Below are positions 1 to 9,269 of a stretch of 64,000 nucleotides of DNA, piece by piece. The notes below the pieces were generated by a model. It did no database searches. It was not told the DNA's origin and was given only the letters and a program-made list of their open reading frames with translations. Source of the DNA: Alkalimonas cellulosilytica (lineage in GTDB: Bacteria > Pseudomonadota > Gammaproteobacteria > Enterobacterales > Alteromonadaceae); the NCBI RefSeq assembly GCF_036325985.1, contig NZ_JAUHLI010000013.1, positions 71,072 through 135,071 of the forward strand, given 5' to 3'. Numbering within the stretch: position 1 is the stretch's first letter; the number at the start of each line of letters is the position of its first letter. Both the position numbers and the translations under genes were made by a program.

Positions 1-1815
1 CCGGATTTCGCCAAAAAAGTGCAGGCCTTGCTCGCGAAAGCGCCCGGTATTGCCAGCGATGTTAAGGCTGCTGGTATCGAGCCGGTTCCCCACCCGATCC
101 CGCACAAAGCCGCCCAGCTCCAGCGTACTGTTCATCTGGCCGGACAGGATGGCATAACTTTCTATCTCTTTGGCCAGCAAATCGCCGGCCGCATTGGTGG
201 TGTAAAATGCATGATTCAAAATGCGAAAACGATGGAAGCGCTGTGGGTTATCGAAGAACCAGGTGTAATCGCCGCCGATGGCCAGTTGCTGCCAGTCGGT
301 TTCCGGTAAAAAGCCCAAATCCGCACGGAAATCCTCATCCCGATGCTGATAGCGCACAAAAGCATGCCAGTTACGCTGCTGGTGCAGGTAATTCAGTCGA
401 TAGCCCTGGCCCTGCAAGTTACTATCCGCTGCGGTACGCAGCGCGGCTTCGCCCGTGAACTGGCTGGCCAGTGCCTGGGGGTAGCGGGTCTCGCTGCCAA
501 CCCACTGCATGCTCAGCGTATCGTGCGCACTGATGCGCCAGTTGCTGTCGGCCGATAGCACGGTATTGCGGTACTCGCTGGCACTGCGCTGGGTGATTAA
601 GGAGCCAAAGGTCAAATCCGCATTGGGCGCATAGCTGTAACTCAGAGCATGGTTCTGACTGCTGCCCTCAAGCTGTGCAATGCGGGAGCCCAGGTTACCC
701 GGGATCAGCAGGGTGCTTTGCTGATCGTCGGTGCTGAACAGGCCGAAAGTATGCTGCTCGATACGGCCGGTGAGTTTTGCTCCGGCATTCGGCTCGGCAA
801 TGTTACGGGTATGCACCAGGTTCAGTGGTGTGGCAAAATAGTCGGCATTTTCGGTGAAAAAAGGCCTTTTTTCGGCGAAAAATAGCGTGAAAGGGTTGTT
901 GATGGTCAGCTCTGCCGCATCGGCTTCGACCTGGGAAAAATCCGGGTTCAAGGTGGCATTGAAGGTCATGTCCGGCGTGATGCCCCATTTCACATCCAGA
1001 CTGACATCAGTGTTGCTACTGCTTTGCCAGCTCTGGTCGCTGGCAAGGGGACGCTGCTGCTCAATGCCGGTGACCAGCGCCGGGGCAATGATTAAGGAGC
1101 GGCTTTGCTCGGCACTGGCAAAACCGGTAATCGGCGTCATTTGACACACCATGCAGCGATTGCTGCGTTTAATCGGCGCGCTGGAGATGCGCAACTGCTG
1201 ATCGCGGGGTAAAAAACGCACCAATTCAAATGCCATCTGCCTGGCACCCTCGGTGGTGGGCATATTCAGAATGTGCAAAGGGATGGCCATTTCCACCCTG
1301 AAGCCTTGCTCGGTAATGCGGCCAACCGCTTGCCAATGGCCATCCCAGGCCGAGGACTCGGTGCCGGTAACGGCGTTTTCAATCGAATCGGCCTGACTGC
1401 CGAGCGGATTAACAAAAAACTGATAGGCGCGCTGTTGATTGCCGTAGGTATCGAGTTTTAAACCAACGACATCATCGCCCCAAATCTGGTTGCGGTTGCG
1501 ATAGGCGGCGCGGATTTGCTGTGGATTGGGATCATGGGCATCGATGCCAACGTAAAGTGTGTGGCCATCTTCAAACAGATAGCCCATGGTGTACACGTCG
1601 GCTTTGCCTTCATCCAGTGGCGCTGTCAGGTAATGAATCGGCACTTGCAAGGCCTGTTGCCACTGCGGTTCATCCAGACTGCCATCCAGCACCATGGCTG
1701 GTCCATCGGTTAGCACCGGGATATGCAGTGGGCGGTGCGTGTTTGCCAGTGCAAAAGTGGACATCAGCAGCAAGCTGAATGGGAGAAGCGAGTTAAAAAA
1801 GCGAAGAGGTTTCAA
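1..1815 (-). CDS. DUF5916 / CBM9-like outer-membrane-type protein (3' end outside window)
   Basis: Read on the minus strand this is an open frame of 605 codons that runs off the left edge, so the C-terminus is missing. The best start is a TTG at 1815, which gives a cleavable signal peptide (MKPLRFFNSLLPF..., ending near ALA-N); a GTG at 1866 is an alternative. The N-terminal half resembles the carbohydrate-binding family 9-like beta-sandwich (VLDGSLDEPQWQQA). Further on are the motifs typical of DUF5916: NPDFSQVEAD, FFAEKRPFF and later FRADLGFLPE, followed by alternating beta-strand sequence that fits an outer-membrane barrel. Function of the family is not established; many members sit near TonB receptors or peptidases. 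Family assignment is confident, role is not. Confidence 0.8.
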   Translation of the reverse strand, partial: MKPLRFFNSLLPFSLLLMSTFALANTHRPLHIPVLTDGPAMVLDGSLDEPQWQQALQVPIHYLTAPLDEGKADVYTMGYLFEDGHTLYVGIDAHDPNPQQIRAAYRNRNQIWGDDVVGLKLDTYGNQQRAYQFFVNPLGSQADSIENAVTGTESSAWDGHWQAVGRITEQGFRVEMAIPLHILNMPTTEGARQMAFELVRFLPRDQQLRISSAPIKRSNRCMVCQMTPITGFASAEQSRSLIIAPALVTGIEQQRPLASDQSWQSSSNTDVSLDVKWGITPDMTFNATLNPDFSQVEADAAELTINNPFTLFFAEKRPFFTENADYFATPLNLVHTRNIAEPNAGAKLTGRIEQHTFGLFSTDDQQSTLLIPGNLGSRIAQLEGSSQNHALSYSYAPNADLTFGSLITQRSASEYRNTVLSADSNWRISAHDTLSMQWVGSETRYPQALASQFTGEAALRTAADSNLQGQGYRLNYLHQQRNWHAFVRYQHRDEDFRADLGFLPETDWQQLAIGGDYTWFFDNPQRFHRFRILNHAFYTTNAAGDLLAKEIESYAILSGQMNSTLELGGFVRDRVGNRLDTSSLNIAGNTGRFREQGLHFFGEIR

Positions 1816-1964
1816 AGCCCTGCCATCCTGGAAAGCGAAAAATGGCGGTACTTTACCTGAGCTCACTAAGGATGCCAATTGGCCGTACTGCTTGGTAAGA
1901 CCAAGACCCTTAGCTATGCGTTAAATCTTCGATCGTTGCATCCATGTGCGTTCAATTGGGGGAT

Positions 1965-1996
1965 CAGACAGGCAACCGGCAAGGATTGCCTGTCTG
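1965..1996 (-). terminator. Hairpin downstream of the NhaC-type gene
   Basis: An 11-bp perfect inverted repeat (CAGACAGGCAA / TTGCCTGTCTG, 10-nt loop) lies just beyond the stop codon at 2006. No T-run follows on the minus strand, so it may be a transcript-end stabiliser or a Rho-associated hairpin instead of a classical terminator. Confidence 0.45.
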
Positions 1997-2005
1997 GGGG
2001 CAGTG

Positions 2006-3472
2006 TTACATCATGCCAAGGGCAATAAAGCCAAAGAAAGCCAGAATAGCGGCTATTAAAGCATAGGGGAACTGGGTCAGGGCATGGCTCATTAGATCAC
2101 AACCAGAGCCCTGCGCGGCCAGTACCGTCGAGTCGCTGTAGAAACAAGCCTGACTGCCGAACGAACTGGCAGAGAGCAGCGCACCAATCACCAGCGGTAC
2201 ATTGGCATCCACCGCCAAGGCAATTGGCATCACGATCGGGATGGAAACGGCAAAAATACCCCAGGACGAGCCGGTGGCAAAGGCCAGCAGCGCCATAGCG
2301 ACAAACACCAGTGCCGGCAGCATTTCAGCCGACATATAAGGCGCCAGGTTTTCAATCACGTACAGCGGCAAGCCAAGTTGATCGCAGACATCTTTAAAGG
2401 TAAAGGCGGCGATCACGGTACAAATGGCCGGCAGCATGGTTTTAAAACCATGGATCATCTGATCCATCATTTCATTGAATGGCATCAGGCGCTGTGCCAT
2501 GTACAGCGGCAGGGTCAGCACAAAGGTCAGGATCAGTGCCGGCCAAATTTCGGCTTCAAACCAGATGCTAAAGCCCACCAGCATCGCCATTGGCAGCACA
2601 AAGTTAATCAGCTTGCCATGCTTGCGATCGGCGTGCTCGAACTCTTCTTCCATCGCCTGCATGGCAAAATCATCACCGGTATGGGTTTCCTGCTGCGGCG
2701 CATCCTGCTGAATGGCACCGCCACGGGCAGCCAGCTCAGCTTTTTTCATCGGGCCAAGCAAAGGCACCACGCCTAAGATCACCAGCGGCACCATGATCAT
2801 CGCCAGCCAGGCATACAGCATGTACGGAATGGCGGAAATGTAGGTCATAATGCCGTTTGGATCGGTATCCGGCGCCACGCCATTGGCGACCAGCAAGCCT
2901 CCGAAGAACACCGCCCAGGTTGAAATCGGCACGATGACGCACATTGGTGCAGCGGTGGAGTCCACCACATAGGCCAGCATCTCGCGTGACACTTTGAATT
3001 TATCGGTGATGCGCTTCATGGTTTCACCAACGGTCAACGCATTGAGGTAATCGTCGATAAATATCAGCATGCCAAGGAAGTAGGTCATCAGCAGCGAGGG
3101 CTTGCGGCCCTGAGCGTATTGCTGGGCAACCCGACCAAAGGCAAAGGCGCCGCCGGTATGCACCAACAGGGCAATTAAAGCACCAAAGCCACCCACCACC
3201 AGGATCAGCCAGCCAATGGTTTCATCCTGCATCACCCGCTCGGTGGTTTCAGCAAAGTTAAACAGACTTTCACTGGGTGAAATAAGCAGTAAACCAGCCA
3301 CTGCGCCCATAATCAACGCAAAAATAGGCCGTTTTAGCCAAATCGCAACAATCAATACCACCAGCGGCGGCAGCAAACTAATGGCACTGGGTTCAACCAC
3401 AGCTGCTTCTATGGCAGCGGCCAGGGGATCAACAACCTCTTCTAACGCTTCTGCAGTGGTTTCTATGGACAT
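2006..3472 (-). CDS. NhaC-family Na+/H+ antiporter
   Basis: 488-aa polytopic inner-membrane protein of the Na_H_antiporter (NhaC-like) family, expected to exchange Na+ for H+ or a small organic acid. About a dozen hydrophobic segments are visible; family-typical stretches are the early LPPLVVLIVAIWLKRPIFAL and the later GSSWGIFAVSIPIVMP and FGSQACFYSDSTVLAAQ. The start is the ATG at 3472 (MSIETTAEAL); 45 in-frame codons upstream have no membrane or leader character and are non-coding. A charged loop near residues 250-300 separates two halves. Monocistronic, with its own hairpin downstream. Exact substrate cannot be read from sequence. Confidence 0.85.
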   Translation of the reverse strand: MSIETTAEALEEVVDPLAAAIEAAVVEPSAISLLPPLVVLIVAIWLKRPIFALIMGAVAGLLLISPSESLFNFAETTERVMQDETIGWLILVVGGFGALIALLVHTGGAFAFGRVAQQYAQGRKPSLLMTYFLGMLIFIDDYLNALTVGETMKRITDKFKVSREMLAYVVDSTAAPMCVIVPISTWAVFFGGLLVANGVAPDTDPNGIMTYISAIPYMLYAWLAMIMVPLVILGVVPLLGPMKKAELAARGGAIQQDAPQQETHTGDDFAMQAMEEEFEHADRKHGKLINFVLPMAMLVGFSIWFEAEIWPALILTFVLTLPLYMAQRLMPFNEMMDQMIHGFKTMLPAICTVIAAFTFKDVCDQLGLPLYVIENLAPYMSAEMLPALVFVAMALLAFATGSSWGIFAVSIPIVMPIALAVDANVPLVIGALLSASSFGSQACFYSDSTVLAAQGSGCDLMSHALTQFPYALIAAILAFFGFIALGMM

Positions 3473-3720
3473 AGGACGTCTCTCAATTTGATTCCGGCGG
3501 CCGGAAAAAGATCGAAAAAACCGTGAACTGGGGATGCAGGATCCAGAGCACGGAACGAAACCTTGCTCTTTCCAGTCACGGACTCTGAGAAACTGCAATA
3601 ATCTCAAAAGCTAACCGGACTATCCTGCCAAGATCCAGCGCGAACTGCAATGAGTTGCCGGAAAAAGATGCAGCGCAAGTACAAGCTGGCACAGGCCATT
3701 TTTTGCGCGGCAATCATAGC

Positions 3721-3765
3721 AAAAAAAAGCCGGCTGACAAGTGAAAATTTCTTGCCAGATCCGGC
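3721..3765 (-). terminator. Rho-independent terminator of the phoX-like gene
   Basis: On the minus strand a 13-bp stem (GCCGG then CTGGCAAG, with a 2-nt bulge, pairing with CTTGTCAG-CCGGC) is followed by eight Ts. It ends transcription arriving from the phosphatase gene. The rest of the 331-bp gap 3473-3803 must hold the promoter of the NhaC-type gene; I see no other gene in it. Confidence 0.85.
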
Positions 3766-3803
3766 CGGGTGGAAGGGCGTTAAACAGCTGTTCTGACAGC
3801 GCT

Positions 3804-5804
3804 TTACGTGCCGATAATGCCACCATCCTCTTTGGTGATCACCACAGTGGCGGAGCGGGGCCGGGTGATGCCACGGTCTGGCCAGGTGCTGCTGAAACTG
3901 TAAGGTCCTGATCCTTCGCCCGGGTGCTGAATATTGACGAACATGGTTTTGCAATCCGGCGTCATCACTACCCCGGTGACTTCGCAGCCGACCGGGCCGA
4001 CCAAAAAGCGTTTAATGGTATGGCTTTGCACATTCGCGGCCAACATGGCGTTATTGCCAAATGGACCACGGCTTAGTTGAGAACCGGACATATCGGTTTG
4101 GATCCACAGCAGGCCATTGGGATCGAACCAGAGGCCATCGGGTGAGGCGTGGTGATTGTCGTTCGTCAGCATCAGGCCATGTTCCGGTGTGCTGGTAAAT
4201 ACATCGCCACTGAACACAAAGATATCCCAGTTAAAGCGCAGCCCATTGCTTTCACGCCAACGAATGATATGGCCATTTTGGTTCCAGGCTCTTGGGTTGG
4301 CAGCATTGACCATTTCCGGTGGACGCTGACTGTTGTTGGTCAGGGTAAAGTAGACTTCACCACTGGTCGGGTGCACCGCACCCCATTCCGGGCGGTCCAT
4401 TGGGGTGGCGCCCATGATATCGGCGGCCAATCGGGTATTCAGCAGCACATCGGCCTGGCTGTCAAAGACATGGCCAGCGGCCAGGGCTTTGGCTTGAAAT
4501 ACCGGATTGTGAAAATCCAGTGGCAGCCAGTCGCCACTGCCGTCATCATTGAAGCGGGCAACATACAAGCTGCCTTCATCCAGTAGATGTGGCCCTGCGC
4601 TGACAGGGTCGTACGGTTTGGCCGAGACAAATTTATAAATGTATTCGTTGCGGGCATCATCGCCGGAGTAAGCCACCAGCGGTTTGCCTGCTTCGGCTTT
4701 GGCGAAAATAATCCCTTCGTGGGCAAAACGACCCATGGCGGTGTGTTTCACCGGGGTGCTGTTAGGGTTGAACGGGTCGATTTCGACAATCCAGCCAAAG
4801 GTATTGGGCTCATTGCGGTAGTCATCGCGGGCCGACGCCCCCAGCTTGCTGGCATTAAAGCGGGCCAGCTGCGGATCTTTTGCCGCCGCTGTATCCCACT
4901 GATTCCAGCTCATACCGCGCGCCACACTGTAACGCTCGTGTTCGCGTGGTTGCTCACGATCGTGACTGACAAAAAGACCGGCCCAGTTCTCTTCGCAGGT
5001 CAGGTAAGTGCCCCAGGGCGTGACGCCATGGGCGCAGTTATTCAGCGTGCCCCGGGTGCGGGTACCGTCCGGGCTGAATGGGGTGATGACCTTGGCATGG
5101 CCTCGCACCGGCCCGGTTAGCTCCATCAGGGTATTACCGGTAATACGGCGATTGTAGTGGCTCTCTTGCACCAGCTCCCATTGCCGGTTTGGTCGTTGCC
5201 GAATATGGGCAACCGAAACCCCATGGGCGGCGATTTCTTTGTGTACCTGCTCGACATCGCGCGGGGCCTGATTGCCGCCAAACTGATGCAACATATTGGG
5301 ATCGACGTACTCGTGATTCATCACCAGCAAACCTTCGCTCGAGCTTTGTCCGCCTTGTTTTAAATCAATCGGGAAAAAGTGCATGCCATCGTGATGGCTG
5401 CCGACTTGCTTCTCCTGATCGGCGGCGCTGTTGGTTGCATTGCGCAAAAAGGCCGGAGCTCCTGGCAGTAAAGGGGTACCCCACGGCAAAAACACCTGGG
5501 TGCGATAGCCTTCCGGTACTGCCACTGTATCGGCGCGGCTGACGGGTACCGGGGTGAAACCCAGCAGGCCTGCAGCTTGCGGATGGACGGCGGCAGCTGC
5601 CGCTGGCTGGCTTACCGTTGAACTGCAGCCAGCCAGTGGGCCGGCCAGAAAAGTCCCTACCGCTGCAGCCACACTGCCTTTTAGGAAGTTGCGCCGTGAA
5701 TAGCGTTGCTCTGCTACGTCATGAAATGGACGATTGCCGGAAAAATTCGCCAGCGGCTCTTCGCCGGATAAGTCAAATTGTTGGTGCTCGGTTGCCTTGG
5801 TCAT
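3804..5804 (-). CDS. PhoX-family phosphatase (DUF839), Tat-exported
   Basis: 666-aa protein of the PhoX / DUF839 family: Ca2+- and Fe-dependent alkaline phosphatases with a six-bladed beta-propeller. The N-terminus has a twin-arginine signal (YSRRNFLKG, Arg37-Arg38) followed by a hydrophobic stretch and LAGC at residues 57-60, which reads as a lipobox, so the mature protein may be a Tat-exported lipoprotein. Family segments visible include the HDGMHFFPID region, NHEYVD, NNCAHGVTPWGTYLTCEEN and the C-terminal TPDCKTMFVNIQHPGE. ATG 5804 is chosen because AGGT lies at correct spacing before it. It stands alone between two terminators. Phosphatase activity is inferred from family. Confidence 0.85.
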   Translation of the reverse strand: MTKATEHQQFDLSGEEPLANFSGNRPFHDVAEQRYSRRNFLKGSVAAAVGTFLAGPLAGCSSTVSQPAAAAAVHPQAAGLLGFTPVPVSRADTVAVPEGYRTQVFLPWGTPLLPGAPAFLRNATNSAADQEKQVGSHHDGMHFFPIDLKQGGQSSSEGLLVMNHEYVDPNMLHQFGGNQAPRDVEQVHKEIAAHGVSVAHIRQRPNRQWELVQESHYNRRITGNTLMELTGPVRGHAKVITPFSPDGTRTRGTLNNCAHGVTPWGTYLTCEENWAGLFVSHDREQPREHERYSVARGMSWNQWDTAAAKDPQLARFNASKLGASARDDYRNEPNTFGWIVEIDPFNPNSTPVKHTAMGRFAHEGIIFAKAEAGKPLVAYSGDDARNEYIYKFVSAKPYDPVSAGPHLLDEGSLYVARFNDDGSGDWLPLDFHNPVFQAKALAAGHVFDSQADVLLNTRLAADIMGATPMDRPEWGAVHPTSGEVYFTLTNNSQRPPEMVNAANPRAWNQNGHIIRWRESNGLRFNWDIFVFSGDVFTSTPEHGLMLTNDNHHASPDGLWFDPNGLLWIQTDMSGSQLSRGPFGNNAMLAANVQSHTIKRFLVGPVGCEVTGVVMTPDCKTMFVNIQHPGEGSGPYSFSSTWPDRGITRPRSATVVITKEDGGIIGT

Positions 5805-5907
5805 AAAAACTACCTGTTTTTTAAACTGCAAAGGGCGCAGTCTGAAGCTGCGCTGAAAAACCTGGATGCTAGCTGCAGTCTATGACATTGCGATGACAAT
5901 TGCAGGC

Positions 5908-5933
5908 AAAAAAATGGGAGCCGAAGCTCCCAT
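5908..5933 (-). terminator. Rho-independent terminator of pepA-holC-valS
   Basis: Minus-strand hairpin ATGGGAGC-TTCG-GCTCCCAT (8-bp stem, UUCG tetraloop) followed by a run of Ts, located 25 bp after the valS stop. The UUCG loop and T-run are classical. Confidence 0.92.
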
Positions 5934-5957
5934 TAAGGTCAGCAGGTATCGAGTGCT

Positions 5958-8813
5958 TTACAGTGCAGCGATTTCCTCAAGCTGGGCTTCAAGCTTGCCA
6001 AGGCTAAGTTTCAGCTCAGCCTGTTTGGCTTTCTCTTTTTCCAGCACAGCTTCGGGTGCGTTGCTGACAAATTTTTCATTGCCAAGTTTGCCATCCACCC
6101 GGGCCAGTTCCTGCTTGGCTTTTTCCAGCAGCTTGCCAAGACGCGCCAGTTCGGCGTCTTTGTCGATCAGGCCAGCCATTGGGATCAGTACGTCCATGGC
6201 GCCGACTTGCTGCACGGCACAGGCCGGCGCGGTATCGGTGCTGCTGAGCACAGTAATGCTGTCGAGCTTGGCCATCACTTGCAGGAAGTTGCGGTTTTGC
6301 TCTAGCCGGCGCAGCTCATCGCTGCTAAGCTGACGCAGCAAAATCGACAGCGGCTTGCCCGGGGAGATGTTCATCTCACCGCGAATGGTGCGTACTGCCA
6401 GGATCACCTGCTTCAGCCACTCCAAATCCTGCAGCGCTGTCTCGTTGACGTCATCGGCCTGATACTCGGGGTACGGCTGCAGCATAATGCTGTCGCCCTG
6501 CACGCCCGCCAGTGGCGCGACTTGCTGCCAGATGGTTTCAGTCATAAAAGGCATAATCGGGTGCATTAAGCGCAGCAGGCTTTCCAGCACCGTGACCAGG
6601 GTGCGGCGGGTACCACGCTGGGCGGCCTCGTCGCCTTGCTGCAGCACCGGCTTGGTCAACTCCAGGTACCAGTCGCAGAACTGGTTCCAGGTAAACTCGT
6701 ACAGGGTATGGGCGGCCAAATCAAAGCGGTAGTTGTCCATCGCCTGGCGCACCGCTTTCACCGTATGCTGGTACTGGGTCAGGATCCATTCATCGGCCAG
6801 CGACAGCGTCATGGCACCGCCTTGCTGACCACAGTCCTGGCCTTCGGTGTTCATCAGCACATAACGGCTGGCATTCCACAGTTTGTTGCAGAAGTTGCGG
6901 TAGCCTTCCAGTCGCTTCATATCCCAGTTGATGTCGCGACCGGTCGAAGCCAGCGCCGCCAGGGTAAAGCGCAGCGCATCGGTGCCGCTGGCCTGGATCC
7001 CTTCCGGGAACTGGGTTTTGGTTTGCTTGGCGATTTTCTCGGCCAGCTTGGGCTGCATCAGGTTGCTGGTGCGCTTGGCCAGCAGGGCTTCCAAATCAAT
7101 GCCGTCGATCAAATCCAGCGGATCGATGACGTTGCCTTTGGACTTGGACATCTTATCGCCGTTCTCATCACGGATAAGGCCGGTGACGTACACGGTTTTA
7201 AAGGGTACCTGCGGCTTGCCGTGCTCGTCTTTCAGCAAGTGCATGGTCATCATAATCATCCGGGCGACCCAGAAGAAGATGATATCAAAGCCAGTGACCA
7301 GCACATCGGTCGGGTGAAAACGGCTAAGCTCCGGTGTTTGCTCCGGCCAGCCTAAGGTAGAGAAAGTCCACAGGCCAGAACTGAACCAGGTATCCAGCAC
7401 GTCTTCGTCCTGACGCAGGGCGACGGTGTCACTAAGGCCATGTTGGCTTCGTATTTCCTGCTCGTTACGGCCAACATAGACCTTGCCGTTGTCGTCGTAC
7501 CAAGCTGGTATGCGGTGGCCCCACCACAGCTGACGGGAAATGCACCAGTCCTGAATATCACGCATCCAGCTGTAGTACATGTTTTCGTACTGCTTGGGCA
7601 CAAACTGGATGTCGCCGTTTTCCACCGCTTCGATGGCGGTTTTGGCCAAAGGCGCGGTGCGCACGTACCACTGATCGGTCAGCAGCGGCTCAATCACCAC
7701 GCCGCTGCGATCGCCATAGGGCAGGGTATTGGTGATGGCTTCGATTTTTTCCAGCAAACCGGCCGCGTCAAAGGCCGCAACAATGGCTTTGCGGGCGGCA
7801 AAGCGATCCAGCCCCTGGAACTCGGCCGGGATAGCTGCGCTGAGGTCGCCGTTGGCTTCGCCATTGCTGTAAAAGCATTCGCCGGCAGCCAGAATGGTCG
7901 CATCTGTGCTCAGCACATTGATCATCGGCAGCTGATGGCGCTTGCCGACCTCGTAGTCGTTAAAGTCGTGCGCCGGGGTGATTTTGACGCAGCCACTGCC
8001 TTTTTCCATATCGGCGTGGTCATCGGCAATGATCGGAATGCGGCGATTGACCAGCGGCAGCAGCACCTCTTTGCCAATCAGCGCCTGATAACGTGGATCG
8101 TCCGGATTAACCGCTACCGCGGTATCGCCCAACATGGTTTCCGGCCGGGTGGTGGCGACGACCAGATAGTTTTTGCCATCGGCCGTGACAGCGCCATCGG
8201 CCAGCGGGTAGCGCAAGTGCCAGAACTGGCCTTGCTGATCCTTGTTTTCCACTTCCAGATCGGAAATGGCGGTGTGCAGCTTCGGATCCCAGTTGACCAG
8301 TCGTTTGCCGCGGTAAATCAGGTCATCCTGATACAGCCGAACAAAGACTTCCTGCACCGCATTGGACAGGCCTTCATCCATGGTAAAACGCTCGCGCTCC
8401 CAATCGACCGAGTTACCAAGCCGGCGCATCTGATCGCTGATGGTACCGCCGGACTCGGCTTTCCATTGCCAGATTTTTTCAATAAAGGCATCACGGCCCA
8501 GCGCATGGCGATCGGGCTGGCTTTCAGCGGCCAGTTTGCGTTCCACTACCATCTGAGTGGCGATACCGGCATGATCAGTGCCCACCTGCCACAGGGTGTT
8601 TTTTCCCTGCATCCGTTGATAGCGGATCAGGGCATCCATAATGGTGTGCTGGAACGCATGGCCCATATGCAGACTGCCGGTGACATTCGGCGGTGGGATC
8701 ATGATGCAGTAGTTGTCCTGGCTGTCGTCGCTACCAGCTTTGAAGTAGCCTTTGCTTTCCCAGGCCTGGTACATGGCCTGCTCAATTTGACTTGGGTTAA
8801 AGGTTTTTTCCAT
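5958..8813 (-). CDS. valS: Valine--tRNA ligase
   Basis: 951-aa class I aminoacyl-tRNA synthetase, the same length as the E. coli enzyme. It charges tRNA-Val in the cytoplasm and edits mischarged threonine. Visible: PPNVTGSLHMGH (HIGH motif, residues 41-52), the editing domain with TTRPETMLGDTAVAVNP near residue 220, DKMSKSKGN (KMSKS, near residue 555), the tRNA-binding alpha-helical domain, and a charged C-terminal coiled coil over the last ~70 residues. It is the last gene of the pepA-holC-valS unit, 15 bp after holC. Confidence 0.98.
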   Translation of the reverse strand: MEKTFNPSQIEQAMYQAWESKGYFKAGSDDSQDNYCIMIPPPNVTGSLHMGHAFQHTIMDALIRYQRMQGKNTLWQVGTDHAGIATQMVVERKLAAESQPDRHALGRDAFIEKIWQWKAESGGTISDQMRRLGNSVDWERERFTMDEGLSNAVQEVFVRLYQDDLIYRGKRLVNWDPKLHTAISDLEVENKDQQGQFWHLRYPLADGAVTADGKNYLVVATTRPETMLGDTAVAVNPDDPRYQALIGKEVLLPLVNRRIPIIADDHADMEKGSGCVKITPAHDFNDYEVGKRHQLPMINVLSTDATILAAGECFYSNGEANGDLSAAIPAEFQGLDRFAARKAIVAAFDAAGLLEKIEAITNTLPYGDRSGVVIEPLLTDQWYVRTAPLAKTAIEAVENGDIQFVPKQYENMYYSWMRDIQDWCISRQLWWGHRIPAWYDDNGKVYVGRNEQEIRSQHGLSDTVALRQDEDVLDTWFSSGLWTFSTLGWPEQTPELSRFHPTDVLVTGFDIIFFWVARMIMMTMHLLKDEHGKPQVPFKTVYVTGLIRDENGDKMSKSKGNVIDPLDLIDGIDLEALLAKRTSNLMQPKLAEKIAKQTKTQFPEGIQASGTDALRFTLAALASTGRDINWDMKRLEGYRNFCNKLWNASRYVLMNTEGQDCGQQGGAMTLSLADEWILTQYQHTVKAVRQAMDNYRFDLAAHTLYEFTWNQFCDWYLELTKPVLQQGDEAAQRGTRRTLVTVLESLLRLMHPIMPFMTETIWQQVAPLAGVQGDSIMLQPYPEYQADDVNETALQDLEWLKQVILAVRTIRGEMNISPGKPLSILLRQLSSDELRRLEQNRNFLQVMAKLDSITVLSSTDTAPACAVQQVGAMDVLIPMAGLIDKDAELARLGKLLEKAKQELARVDGKLGNEKFVSNAPEAVLEKEKAKQAELKLSLGKLEAQLEEIAAL

Positions 8814-8828
8814 CGGGTTACCTGCAAA

Positions 8829-9269
8829 TCAGCTGGCGGACATCATCTCTGGGGTGATGCCAAGCTGACGATAGTGTTTATAGCGGGTTCGGGCTTCGGC
8901 TTTTAACTGCTCATCGGCCGGAACAAATTCAATTACTTGCGCGAAGCGCCGGGCGAAATCCGGTACTTCACGGCTTAAATTAATCAGCAACTGCCGTTGC
9001 TGGCGCGGTGGTTGCCAGCTGATCTCAACCGGTGCCCCGCGGGCCGGGCCTTCGCCCGGCAGGTTGTGTGGAATAAAGCGCTCCGGCTCAAATTGCCACA
9101 GCCATTCATCCAGTGCATGTGCATCCTGCTCATTGTCCGTCAGGATAAAAACACGCTGTTGCTGGCGATACGCCTCGGCGCACAGCTGGCAGGCCAGTTG
9201 CCAGTGCGCCGGAATATCCGGCTGTGGCGCTGTAGCATTCTCTGCCAGCTGGTAAAAGCGTACTTGCAT
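8829..9269 (-). CDS. holC: DNA polymerase III chi subunit
   Basis: 146-aa HolC-type chi subunit, which links the clamp loader psi subunit to single-strand binding protein during replication. Typical features are the start MQVRFYQLAENAT, the LCAEAYRQQQRVFILTDN segment, and the conserved DEWLWQF...FIPHNLPGE stretch. The ATG lies directly against the pepA stop (no intergenic base) and valS follows 15 bp later, the usual gammaproteobacterial arrangement. Confidence 0.95.
   Translation of the reverse strand: MQVRFYQLAENATAPQPDIPAHWQLACQLCAEAYRQQQRVFILTDNEQDAHALDEWLWQFEPERFIPHNLPGEGPARGAPVEISWQPPRQQRQLLINLSREVPDFARRFAQVIEFVPADEQLKAEARTRYKHYRQLGITPEMMSAS

Noticed and set aside
3604..3954. Minus-strand frame of 116 codons overlapping the end of the PhoX gene
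   Set aside because: It covers the terminator and overlaps the phosphatase frame; composition is not protein-like.
7440..8906. 488-codon plus-strand frame opposite valS and holC
   Set aside because: ValS motifs and length on the other strand are unambiguous; the frame is a by-product of codon bias.
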